A stretch of DNA of 64,000 nt from NCBI GenBank assembly GCA_956465555.1, contig OY101117.1, forward strand, positions 3,286,001 through 3,350,000. Reading direction: 5' to 3'. A program made the translations under genes and the position numbers. The notes below the pieces were generated by a model, which saw only the letters and a program-made list of their open reading frames with translations, was not told the DNA's origin and did no database searches. The stretch's first letter is position 1; each line of letters opens with the position of its first letter. Positions 20,729 through 30,751 of this stretch are shown piece after piece. The DNA is from Nitzschia sp. pyKryTriq1 (taxonomy: Eukaryota; Bacillariophyta; Bacillariophyceae; Bacillariales; Bacillariaceae).

Positions 20729-21696
20729 ATGGTTGGCTCTCGACCTAATCTAATTTCCATGGAAGGCATGATTTGGAATGGTAAGAAGAAGAAGACGAAA
20801 CAGAAAATCCACACCACATAATGGTGACATAAATACCCCTTCCGGTTCTCATAAGGCGACGATGACCCATTTTTGTTGTCACTAAATTGCTTTCCTTTCC
20901 TTTCCTTTCCTTTCCTTTCCTTTCTTCCAACACCTGCACTGCACATCCCACGAGTATAGCCAACCATGTGATGACGTACGCCTTGGATCCTGGACTTCGT
21001 GGTATTCCCAAGGGATATTTCATGTCCTGCGCGGGAGTGGTCATTCTCCATTCCGTCCAGGCCGGATTCATGTTCTCGGGAAGTGTAGGTACGGGAATCT
21101 TCCTCCGACGCGGTCTGGATGGAAAGTGGAGCAACCCCGTAGCTTGCGGTGTGGCAAGTATTGGCGCCGGATTTCAGATCGGGGCCGCCATGAAAGATGT
21201 CATCATTTTCTTGCCCGACGATGAATCGGTCCAAACTTTATTCAGCAAGGGTGTCACGGTGGGCGCCCACTCGGATGTGACGATTGGAGTGGGAAGAGAG
21301 TTTGAAGGAGGCATGGGCGCTTCGGGAGCAGGTATGTCTGCGATTATTAGTATAGCTTATACCAAGGGAGCCTTTATGGGTGCCTCCATGGAGGGAGCCT
21401 TTGTTTCCCCTCGTCGCGGGGCCAACGAGGCCTTCTATGGTCCAGGCAACGGTAATCCAGAAGATATCATTGAAGGAAAGGTCCCATTTCCTTCCCACAA
21501 GGTTACCATGATGGAAGAACTGACAGATAAACTCGAAAAAGCGTGCCAAGGTATCAGTGAGAAGATTGGCGATGCGGAAGCGAAGAAGGCGGAGCAAGCT
21601 TCCGCCGAAGCCGAAAAGGCAGCGGCAACTGTCAAAACGACTGCATCGGATATTGTCGAATTCGATGCCAAAGCAACAGCCTCCGAACAGGCCTAA
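20729..21696 (+). CDS. SYLF (Ysc84/DUF500) lipid-binding domain protein, 2 exons
   Basis: Exon 1 (20729-20780) encodes 17 residues from MVGSRPNLIS; a 179-base intron (GTAAGA...TATAG) leads to exon 2 (20960-21696). The join is in phase 1 and gives 262 residues. The core IPKGYFMSCAGVVILHSVQAGFMFSGSVGTG is the SYLF signature, followed by the Gly-rich strands typical of the domain (AGFQIGA, SDVTIGVGREFEGG, GAFMGASMEGAFVSP). SYLF domains of yeast Ysc84 and animal SH3YL1 bind phosphoinositides and actin at endocytic sites. The C-terminal ~50 residues are Ala/Glu/Lys-rich and probably helical. No SH3 domain is present, so this is the short SYLF-only form. The intron carries a TTTCC pentamer run before the acceptor. 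Confidence 0.85.
20891..20924 (+). repeat. TTTCC pentanucleotide repeat in intron
   Basis: About seven copies of TTTCC inside the only intron of the SYLF gene, about 35 bases upstream of the acceptor, where it supplies the polypyrimidine tract. Length changes could alter splicing. Confidence 0.85.
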
Positions 21697-22775
21697 CTAC
21701 ATAATATATATATATATATATATATTCCATCGGATATGGTCGTGGAAATACTATATATCCTCGTTCGAAATGCTACCAGTATACTAATGGATTACTGATA
21801 GTAGGACGAAGTAATACTGCACGAACTTCGTACTCTCATTAGCTAGCTCTAGAGCTAGAGCTAGCTCTAGCTAGAGAGAGAGAGAGAGAGCTTACTAGTA
21901 CTCACTACTAGAATAGCACTCGATAAGCGGCGCCCCGCTGTAATTTCTTTTCGTTGGTCGTTCTTGGCACTTCTTGGAAGTGTTGGATCCCCCCAACAAT
22001 AGTCTCCAAGAAGAACGACAAAAAGTAGAATGCTGCAGTGCGCCGAGGACCACAACAAGAAGGAGGGATTTTTACTCCAGTACTATGCCTGAGGTTCTTG
22101 GAGGATGAAATAGATAACCTTGAGATAGTAGTACCAAGAACCAGCAGCACGACATGAAACTTATCAGAATGATAGTACTACTGCTCGTCCTACTAGTAGG
22201 TAGTAGTAGTTACTACTGTACGTACGAGTACACTACGGCCGGCCAGTAGTACTATGAGATCTACCGTAACTAGTAGAGATTCTAGCTAGTAGAGAACAGA
22301 ACTGGCGACTGCTTTCATGGAGTACCAGGTACAAGTACTATGTCCCATTGTAGTAGTCTACTGCTCTGCCCCTGGCTATTATTAGTCCTGTAGCTGGGCT
22401 GCACCACCGTATGTTGACTGATGATGACGGGAGTGACGTTGTCTGTTCTCCCCCTTTTCTCGGAAGTACAGATAATCACATCTTCATCTCCCCGTCCACC
22501 CCCCCCCGTTTTTGACTTTATTGTACACCCCCTACTGTACCGGTACAGTACAGTACACGTACCGCGGTGCCAAAATACCGGTACAGTATCTACCCGAAGC
22601 GCGTGCTAACGGTAATATCCAGAACCCATAGAACATGTAGAGAAGACATCGCGACAGTTCACGCATGTCACATGTCACATGGCACGCAATGCTACTTGTA
22701 CATCAACAAAACTATTCACATATTTCAGTCAATACAACCATCTCTTCAAGCTGTAGATCGTTGAATCTCAAGAGC
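21697..22775. other. Intergenic region, simple repeats and palindromes
   Basis: Holds an AT run (~21703-21724), a palindromic AGCTCTAGAGCTAGAGCTAG cluster (~21841-21872), a GA run (~21874-21890) and many GTACTAG words. No gene is supported. The 5' part is the 3' UTR of the SYLF gene, and the 3' end is the leader of the TerD gene. Confidence 0.5.
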
Positions 22776-24605
22776 ATGTCGAATGTGATTGAAAACGTCA
22801 TCGTTCAAGTGAGTGTTTTGGCAGGCAAAGATTTGGTCGCCAAGGATAAAAATTTACTCTGGCGCAAAACGACATCGAACCCGTATGTCGAAATTCGAAA
22901 GGGAACTACCGTTGGTGGTGCTTCTACTAGCGTTTCCAGCAAGATTTTTGGAACGACGAAGACTCAATACAAGACTCTCGATCCTACGTGGGGGGCGGCG
23001 GGCAACACCAACAATGAAACATTCGTTGTGGAGTTTTTCGATAAAGAATGTTTCCAGGAACCCTTTCTGGAGTTGAAAGTCTGGAGTAAACAGGATACCA
23101 AAAAGGAGGGGGGTCATGCTGCCATGGGTACCATCCAGATTCCTATCACGGTGGACAAGAGTCAAAAACAAATCACGACGACCGAGTGGTATGATATTCC
23201 ACCCGATTCGGCCAAGGATGCCAAGGGACAACTTCACGTCCAGCTCGATATTTCCTTGGTCTATGCCAAAAGTTTGATTCGAGGAAATCAATTTCCATTG
23301 CAGGGAGATTACATTCAAGTAGGATTGGCGTGGGACATGTTGCCAGGACGTACGGCAGTCGATCTCGATGTATCCTGTGTCGCCATATCCAAAACGGGAG
23401 GTCAGGTCATTATGGGAGATACCGTGTATTATGGAAATGTCGCGAATTCCAATGAATCCGTCTTGCACAGCGGCGACGAACAAGTGGGAGACGAAGATGG
23501 CGATGATGAAAAGATTATTTTCGAATTGCATCGCGTTCCAGATCGAGTATTGTGCATGTATGTGGTTTTGACCGTGGCGACGCCGAATATGCGGGTCGGC
23601 GACATTGAATCGACGACGCTACGTGTCTATGATACCAAAAAAGGTACCACGCTCTGTAAATTCACCCCAGCGTCTGCAGCCATGAGTAAGAGTCATGACT
23701 CGACCGCCATGTTCATGGTACGAATCGCACGACAAAAGGGATCGAGTAAAAAGTGGATCTTGGCGACTATTGAAGATACGCATCCGACGGCTAGAGACTT
23801 TGGATCACTCATCCCCTACATGAAAAGCTATACGCGTGACTTGATTCCCGACATTAATGTGGATCCATCCGAACGAGTGGCGATTATGCGAAAGGGAGGA
23901 AACGTTCGATTGTCAGATTACACCAAGGGGGGGACCCTTCCCGATCGATTGACCTTTGGTCTAGCCTGGGATGTCACCGATGGTGTCAATATCGACCTGG
24001 ATGCCTCCGCTGTTTGTTTCGATTCGGATTTGAATGTAACTGATATTGTCTGTGGAAAACAAACGCGCAGGGGTACGAATACTAATATCATCATGGCCGC
24101 AACACTACAGTCGGCCGATGGAGCCATTGTACATCAAGGAGATGAGCAAGAAGGAGATGAAGTTGGTGACGATGAAATGATCAATATTTCACTCAGCAAG
24201 GTCGATTCGAACATTCAATACATTGCCTTTGTCATCAATTCCTACAGTGGACAAGAGCTGGATGATGTAGATCGAGCTGCATGCCATTTATTTGATCCAG
24301 AAACAGCCGCCGACATTGCCACGTATGCCATGACAAACTCGGCGTCTTTAGATGGTTTCACGGCCCTTCTGGTTGGATGCTTGTATCGAGCTGGAACCAC
24401 CAAGGGTGGACAAGAGTGGTGTTTGTGCATCATTTCCAATGCAGCCATGGGCATGGTGGTTCAGGATTGCATTCCCGACTTAAAGGACTTCCTAAAAGCA
24501 TCACCACCGCAGACTCCACCTAAAGGCGAAAGCAATCCAGAGATCAACACGGTCATGGAACGTCAAATGCCGGTGGTCGTTCCGATAGCCGAAGACGAGG
24601 AATGA
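22776..24605 (+). CDS. C2 - TerD - TerD protein
   Basis: A single-exon protein of 609 residues. Start set at the ATG at 22776 (MSNVIENVIVQVSVLAG), since the 37 upstream in-frame codons are unlike a protein and the C2 domain begins at once. Residues ~5-150 form a C2 domain (VQVSVLAGKDLVAKD, NPYVEI, KTLDPTW). Two TerD domains follow, ~175-330 (VGLAWDMLPGRTAVDLDVS) and ~400-570 (FGLAWDVTDGVNIDLDASA), each with the acidic GDEQxGDExGDDE loop that binds calcium in bacterial TerD. TerD proteins belong to the tellurium/stress-response group and are thought to act with calcium at membranes. Putting two TerD domains behind a C2 domain suggests a calcium-dependent membrane-recruited stress factor; the cellular role is inference. 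Confidence 0.93.
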   Translation: MSNVIENVIVQVSVLAGKDLVAKDKNLLWRKTTSNPYVEIRKGTTVGGASTSVSSKIFGTTKTQYKTLDPTWGAAGNTNNETFVVEFFDKECFQEPFLELKVWSKQDTKKEGGHAAMGTIQIPITVDKSQKQITTTEWYDIPPDSAKDAKGQLHVQLDISLVYAKSLIRGNQFPLQGDYIQVGLAWDMLPGRTAVDLDVSCVAISKTGGQVIMGDTVYYGNVANSNESVLHSGDEQVGDEDGDDEKIIFELHRVPDRVLCMYVVLTVATPNMRVGDIESTTLRVYDTKKGTTLCKFTPASAAMSKSHDSTAMFMVRIARQKGSSKKWILATIEDTHPTARDFGSLIPYMKSYTRDLIPDINVDPSERVAIMRKGGNVRLSDYTKGGTLPDRLTFGLAWDVTDGVNIDLDASAVCFDSDLNVTDIVCGKQTRRGTNTNIIMAATLQSADGAIVHQGDEQEGDEVGDDEMINISLSKVDSNIQYIAFVINSYSGQELDDVDRAACHLFDPETAADIATYAMTNSASLDGFTALLVGCLYRAGTTKGGQEWCLCIISNAAMGMVVQDCIPDLKDFLKASPPQTPPKGESNPEINTVMERQMPVVVPIAEDEE

Positions 24606-24724
24606 GTAGAGCACGGCCGCTCTACTACTAGATAGAGGCCGAAGAATTGAAATGTATCCATCCTTTTTCACTTTTGAAAACAATTATTAGATTTATCAAA
24701 ACATGATCCTTGGCGGCAACGAAC

Positions 24725-27700
24725 TCAAGTAGACTCATTTGCTACAGTATCCCCACCTGCAGCCGGGAAATTGCTTGCTGCAATATCCCCATCGGCAGAT
24801 ATGTCTCCAGATGCAGATATATCTCCAGTTACAGAAATGCCTCCAGAAGCCGATATGGCGGCCGCAGAGATAGCTCCAGTCGCAGTCATGCCTCCAGACG
24901 CAACTATATCTCCAGTCGCTGTTATGTCGTTCGCAGATACATTTCCACTCGCAGATACGTCGTTCGCAGATATGTCTCCAGCTACGGAAACTTTTCCACC
25001 TACTTCAAGGTCTGAACGAACGAAAGCACCGCCGTCATTTCCGGCTTCAAATGCCGTCACAGTTTGAAGCGATTCATTGGTGTATTCAAGCTTGATAAAT
25101 TGGCTCGCCGTTAGGCTTTTCACCTTGATGTCCTGTCCATTGACAGCATTCAAAATGTCTTGGGCGCTCACATCGACCGAAAGCGGCGATTCTGTCGTGA
25201 GGCTTCCCACAGACAAAGACGCCCCGCTTAGAGCAGTCTGTACTGACGTGGTATCCAAGGGACCACTCAAACCCGACGTGGCGGTCACCGTGCCAGCCGT
25301 CAAGCTAGCGACCGAGAGGGTCGCACCAGCAAGAGCATTGACGACGCTATCACGATCAATGGTGCCCGGTGTCGTGCTGCCGCTCGTTTCGAGACCGATG
25401 ATGTCGGTCGCATTCACCGGAGACACCGATCCACCCGTGCTTACGATGTCTCCGCTCGCCTTTAGAGTTGCTACCTCGAGGTTGGAGCCAGCGAGCGCAT
25501 TCACCACGGCATCAGAGTCCAAGTCGCCATTCAAACCCGACGTGGCGGTCACCGTGCCAGCCGTCAAGCTAGCGACCGAGAGGGTCGCACCAGCAAGAGC
25601 ATTGACGACGCTATCACGATCAATGGTGCCCGGTGTCGTGCTGCCGCTCGTTTCGAGACCGATGATGTCGGTCGCATTCACCGGAGACACCGATCCACCC
25701 GTGCTTACGATGTCTCCGCTCGCCTTTAGAGTTGCTACCTCGAGGTTGGAGCCAGCGAGCGCATTCACCACGGCATCAGGGACCAAGGACGTGGCATTTA
25801 CCGTACCAGCCGTCAAGCTAGCGACCGAGAGGGTCGCACCAGCAAGAGCATTGACGACGCTATCACGATCAATGGTGCCCGGTGTCGTGCTGCCGCTCGT
25901 TTCGAGACCGATGATGTCGGTCGCATTCACCGGAGACACCGATCCACCCGTGCTTAGAATGTCTCCGCTCGCTTTTAGCGTTGCTACCTCGAGGTTGGAG
26001 CCAGCGAGCGCATTCACCACGGCATCAGGGACCAAGGACGTGGCATTTACCGTACCAGCCGTCAAGCTAGCGACCGATAGATCGGTACCGTCAAGCGCAG
26101 CGATGACACTCGCCACGATACTAGCTGTATCGATAGCCACGGTTCCTGGCACGCTGGTGCTCGTATCCAGGCCGATCACGCCACTTTCGCTTGTTATATT
26201 CCCTCCGGCGGTAACGGTAGTGCCGGCGATGATGGCGCTCTGGGTTGTGATGTTGTCTGTTGCACTGATGGATGACGTGGAGACAAGACTTTTGACCGTG
26301 ACGTCTTGACCACTCAAATCGAACCCATTTGAACCAAGGACGGTAGGGGTCCCGGCTTGATTTTCGATAGTAACGAGAGGAGTTTCAATGCCGTTTGCAG
26401 TGATAGTAGTTCCGTTGGTGGCTTGGAGTGCTCTTGAGTCGTCTTTGGCGTCATTGGTTCTTCTTCTGGTTGTTTGCGATGGAACCAAATGTATGGTGCC
26501 TGCTACCACCAATCCTGCGAGCTCAAGCGTTTGGCCTGCGAGTGCTGCTGGGTTAAAAGAAGGAGAAATAGTCCCACCGGCAACGATATTACCACCAACG
26601 TACACGTTTTGGGTCGTGTTGATGTTCCCACCTGCTTCGATTGAGCCACCAGTGACTATTCCATCTCCGGTGATAGTCGTTGTCGTGGTTGTCTGGAGGG
26701 CTCTTTCTTCTTCAGCAGCTCTTCGCCTTGTAGATCCCCCCGTTGCGACTAGGGTCTCTGCTGTAATAGTTCCTTCAGCATCAATATCTCCACTCGACTT
26801 GAGTGAGGTTGCCTTGAGATGCCCACGGACGGTAACCTGATTAGAAGACACCGGCGAAATCGTATTGACTTGAACTTCTCCATGGTCCAAAATAAGGTCC
26901 GATTCTCCAATGATATCCCCCTCCTGCGCAAAAATAACGGAATTCAATGGAAGGCGTTAGTGAGGCATCGTTCAAATACCAAAGTTCCAGTGACTGGGGG
27001 TCTCTAGTCGAAGAAAACAGCACACGCACCACAAATAGTTCAGGAATGGGGGGACGATGGTAGCAACCCCTTTCGCTTCCCTTTCCACCACCAGAACATG
27101 ATTTTTGTTTGATGTGTACATCTTCGTAGAAGTAGGTCTCGGTATCAATGATCATTTCGAGACGTTGCTTAAATTCAACATCGACGCGATCTTTGATGGT
27201 GAATCTAATCTTTCCACTGCGCCCGGGACCATCAATAGTGACTGAGCAAATGTCAAAAAAGGGATGAGAACAGGATGCTATTGCACTGCACGATCAAGGG
27301 AATGTAGCGAATCAAAGCACCTACCATCGTCGTAAAAAGTCACTGTGCAGGGAAAAGGGAAGATGGGAACAATAAGATACAGTTATCGAATGATCACGCC
27401 AGGGTCTGAAACATAACCTGCTTACCGGTATCATGAAAGAACACATCCGCCGTGTCCTGGTACGTAACTGAAAGAAAGAGACAAACATATGTTAGATATG
27501 AGATAGACAAGAGGCCAAAGCAAAGAATCCCTTTCAAGATGAGCATACGAAAACTCACCATCATCGTAAAAGTCCACTTCCTCGTGGAACTCAACGTCTT
27601 CATTGAAGCGAGTAAACCTTTCAAATGTTGTCCTATTGTTGAACACCACGGGCCCATCGAATTTGGTTCCAGTGTTTCCCGAGAAGGTCACAACATTTGC

Positions 27701-28264
27701 TCCTCGTCCTGAAAAATCCACAGAATTGCGGAATGATGCCGTATGATTAAAGATCGTATCATTCTTGAACAGCACAGTATTGTTAAATATCGTCTCGTTC
27801 TTGAAGATCACACCTTCCTCAAACGTAGCATTTCCAAGCACATCAAGTCCATGATCTGTCAAAAGCAAAGCGGCGATCACACGCAGCCATAGTGAGACTA
27901 CAATAAAAACAAGCAGAACAAAGTACGCGACACATCAGGTTCTTGACGGGTAATCAATTTGCTTACCAGCCGTGAGATGATAGTTGACGCGGCAGGTTGG
28001 GGTTCCTGTTTCGTTGAAGAAGGTCAAATAGCATTCCTCGTCCGTGGCAAGGATTCGATTTGTACTAGCTACGCGAGTCTCGAGGCTCTCAATGAGCTCC
28101 TGTTGCCGTTCCACCTTGGTTTCAAGAGCTTCCATGCGTTTCAACAGGGCAGTGATATCATCGTCATGATTCTCAGGATGGCGGAAGGTCGATCCCAAGA
28201 CGCCGCCCACGGGGCCGAAACTCAAGATGAGAAGCGCTAGCAGTAGTATGTTCCAAACAATCAT
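24725..28264 (-). CDS. Secreted repeat protein, beta-solenoid-like, 6 exons
   Basis: Minus-strand exons: 28264-27967, 27855-27559, 27467-27426, 27342-27325 (18-base microexon), 27241-27030 and 26923-24725. All introns have GT-AG ends; joins sum to 3066 bases, 1021 residues. The N-terminus MIVWNILLLALLILSFGPVG is a signal peptide or anchor; a coiled coil follows (~40-75). Exons 2-5 encode short imperfect repeats (FKNETIFNNT, FNNRTTFERF, FYDD) rich in Phe, Asn and Asp. The large last exon has units of ~83-88 residues (VNALAG...LSVASLTAGTV, SGDI.STGGSVSPVNATDIIG) in about 3.5 copies, nearly identical at the DNA level. It ends with ~7-residue Ser/Gly/Asp turns (GDISANDVSASGNVSAND) typical of beta-solenoids in adhesins and tail fibres. 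No TM helix or enzyme motif is seen after the leader. Probably extracellular or cell-wall/adhesive; function is inference. Confidence 0.85.
25297..26100 (-). repeat. Near-identical in-gene tandem repeats, 264/249/249 bases
   Basis: Units begin at 25297, 25561, 25810 and 26059 on the plus-strand numbering, marked by CCGTCAAGCTAGCGACCGA. The first is 264 bases and the next two 249, because of a 15-base difference; the fourth diverges soon after its start. Units stay in frame (88 or 83 codons). The very low divergence points to recent expansion or ongoing gene conversion, and makes copy number likely to vary between alleles. Confidence 0.95.
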
Positions 28265-30184
28265 GATGATGAAATATCTGATTTCGCAATTGCCAGAAGG
28301 GATGCAGGCTGCTCTAACAACAGTTCCAGTACCGCAGTTTTGTAGGCACACCAAGAGCCGATGCCAATAATCTAGGTGCACCTGTGGCAGCAGCAGCAGT
28401 TGTTAACTTGTTTTGGAGACTTGTGAAGATAGTAATGTCGGTGTAGTTTTCGCTGTATTTGTAATCGTAGGCGAGTGTAGATGTCGTTGTAGGTGCAAAT
28501 GCAAATGGAGTAGACTTCTCTTTCGAAATATCGTTAGTCCCCACCGACCGACGAAGCATGTGTTTGTACCTGTGTGATTCTGGAATTTTCTTTTCGCGGC
28601 AACAACATGAAAATGGCGTGTGGCTGCATAACTTTGATCAAGCTTTGATGAATCTTGTGGATTTTGAGATCTTGCCTCCGATACCTTATCCTGAACGTCG
28701 ACTTTTAACCTTTGATAACGTTCCATTTTCAAAATGAAATTGCCCCGGACATGAATGTCACGCTCTGTCTGTCTAATTAGTGAGTCGTGACGATGTGTCA
28801 ATATCTATGCCATGTTCAGCGTTATGTATAAAAATCATTATACCGCTACATGACGCTGAACTCAACATCCATGATCTTATGCCGAATTACTGATTCCGAG
28901 CCCCGTGTAAGTTGCGTTCAACCATACTGTACATGGTACCGCGGTACCAGGTACTTGTACAGCAGTCAAGGCAGGTCGAAGAAAGTTCCTTCAGTTTGTT
29001 TCGCACGACAAGCGCGTTGTTCGCAAGTGCTGGTGCTTTATTATGTCCTCGGTCTGGGTTTTCCACCACATCAAGTCGCTAGTACCAGACCACAGTAATG
29101 ATGATCGCCAACGAAGCAGCACGCACTTACTACTACTACTAGTAGACTACTTTGTTGAGGCATCATTCAAAAAGGAATGCGCCGAGGATCATGTACCGGT
29201 AGTAGTAGTACCGGTAGGGACCAGCACCACCACCAGCCAGCAGCACGCTTTCGTTAGATCCCTGAACGGATCGTGCTGCGATACCGATGAAGTTTGAATC
29301 TTGTTGTTCTTCGTCTGCTGTTGATCTTTCTCGTCTCAGGCAGCACTCTCCTCCTCGTCCTCCTCTCCTCCAGTCTCTACTACCAGCACTACACCAATAC
29401 GTAGTAGGAGGAGAGGAGAGTACATATACTAATGTACTATGAGTATGTACTAGTAGGTAGTAGTAGTACCAGATCATAATATCATTAGTACCTGGTACCA
29501 TCGATTTGACAAGACAGATAGAAACAACAACAACAACAACAACAACCTCTACTTGCACCGTATACCGTAGTAGTAGGACTCTACCTAGAGTACTACAGAG
29601 TAGTAGAGTACTATGTTGTGTTATTATCAAGAACCGCAGCGCCCACAAGAAGACTGAACAGCATGCATGAATCAATCCATCATCATCATCATCATCATCA
29701 TCGAACAAGTCAAGTGGGGACGGCCACGCCTGAATATTGACCACTTCGACTACTGACAGTCCGATCGTTGATAGACGGATGGAGGACAGGCGAGACCATC
29801 ATCCATCAAGCAATCATCAATTATTATCACTGCACTGCTGGCGCGCGGAACCGCCGGCCTCGCTCGCATTCCATCCGTTGAGATCTTTTCACGTAGAACT
29901 TGTACTGTATCGTATCGTACTGTAGCAACACAGCAACGACCGACCGGAGCAGGTGACAATGGCGGTACTGTAATTGTAGTCCGGAGGCAGACCGGAAGCA
30001 ACGCGCAGCTTTGGAGTAGTATACTCGTACTCGTACTCGTACCTGGAACTTGTACATTGTTGCTGTCCTTGTTGCTCTTGCTCTTGCTCTTGGTATTGTT
30101 GTCGACTCTTGTCTCTCCAAAGCAAAACTACAACAACCACAACCACGGCCACAGCAACGACATCCATCCATCCATCCATCCATC
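28265..30184. other. Divergent intergenic region
   Basis: Spacer of ~1.9 kb between two divergently transcribed genes. It holds CAA repeats near 29525-29548, ATC repeats near 29680-29702, a CTCGTA repeat near 30020-30045, CATC repeats near 30160-30184 just before the Sec6 start, and many GTACTAG/ACCGGTA words at 29190-29620. The open frames at 29163-29744 and 29827-30252 are shadows of simple repeats. Confidence 0.5.
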
Positions 30185-30718
30185 ATGGCAGACGCCAACA
30201 ACAACAACAACAATGCCAACAATCCCTTTGATTTTGATGTCGACTTTGACAAAGTCCAACGACGTCGCGATCAATATTTGGCCAAAAAGCAAGAAGCGGA
30301 ACGCAAGAAGGAACTCTTGTTGAGTGGAATGGACGCAGATGACGATATTTACAACAACAACAACAACAACAACAACAATAGTCATCTATATGCTCAACAG
30401 CAAAGAGGATTTCAAGGACTGAAGAACAACTGGTTTGGAGCCAATGCTCGAAATAATCAACAAGTAGGTGCCAACGGAGAACCCTTGGAGATTTTATATG
30501 GTGGCAAACGAGTCACGCAATGGCCATACGATGATTTCCATACCGTGCAACAACAATTCTATGTGCAACTCCACGATTTGGAAATGAAAAAACAACAGCA
30601 GCAGCAGCAGCAGCAGCAAAGCAATAGTAGTAGTCGTGGTGGTGGTGGTAGTAGTAATGAACGAAAGGACGATCATTATGAGGATGACAGCACTGCGGCT
30701 AACTCACGAGCAGCAACT

Positions 30719-30751
<33 letters not shown>

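Noticed and set aside
25077-26309. 410-codon plus-strand frame
   Set aside because: Antisense shadow of the repeat exon; the periodic repeats keep the opposite frame open.
29163-29744. 193-codon minus-strand frame
   Set aside because: Made of Val/Tyr/Asp runs from CAA, GTA and ATC repeats; no start context or homology signal.
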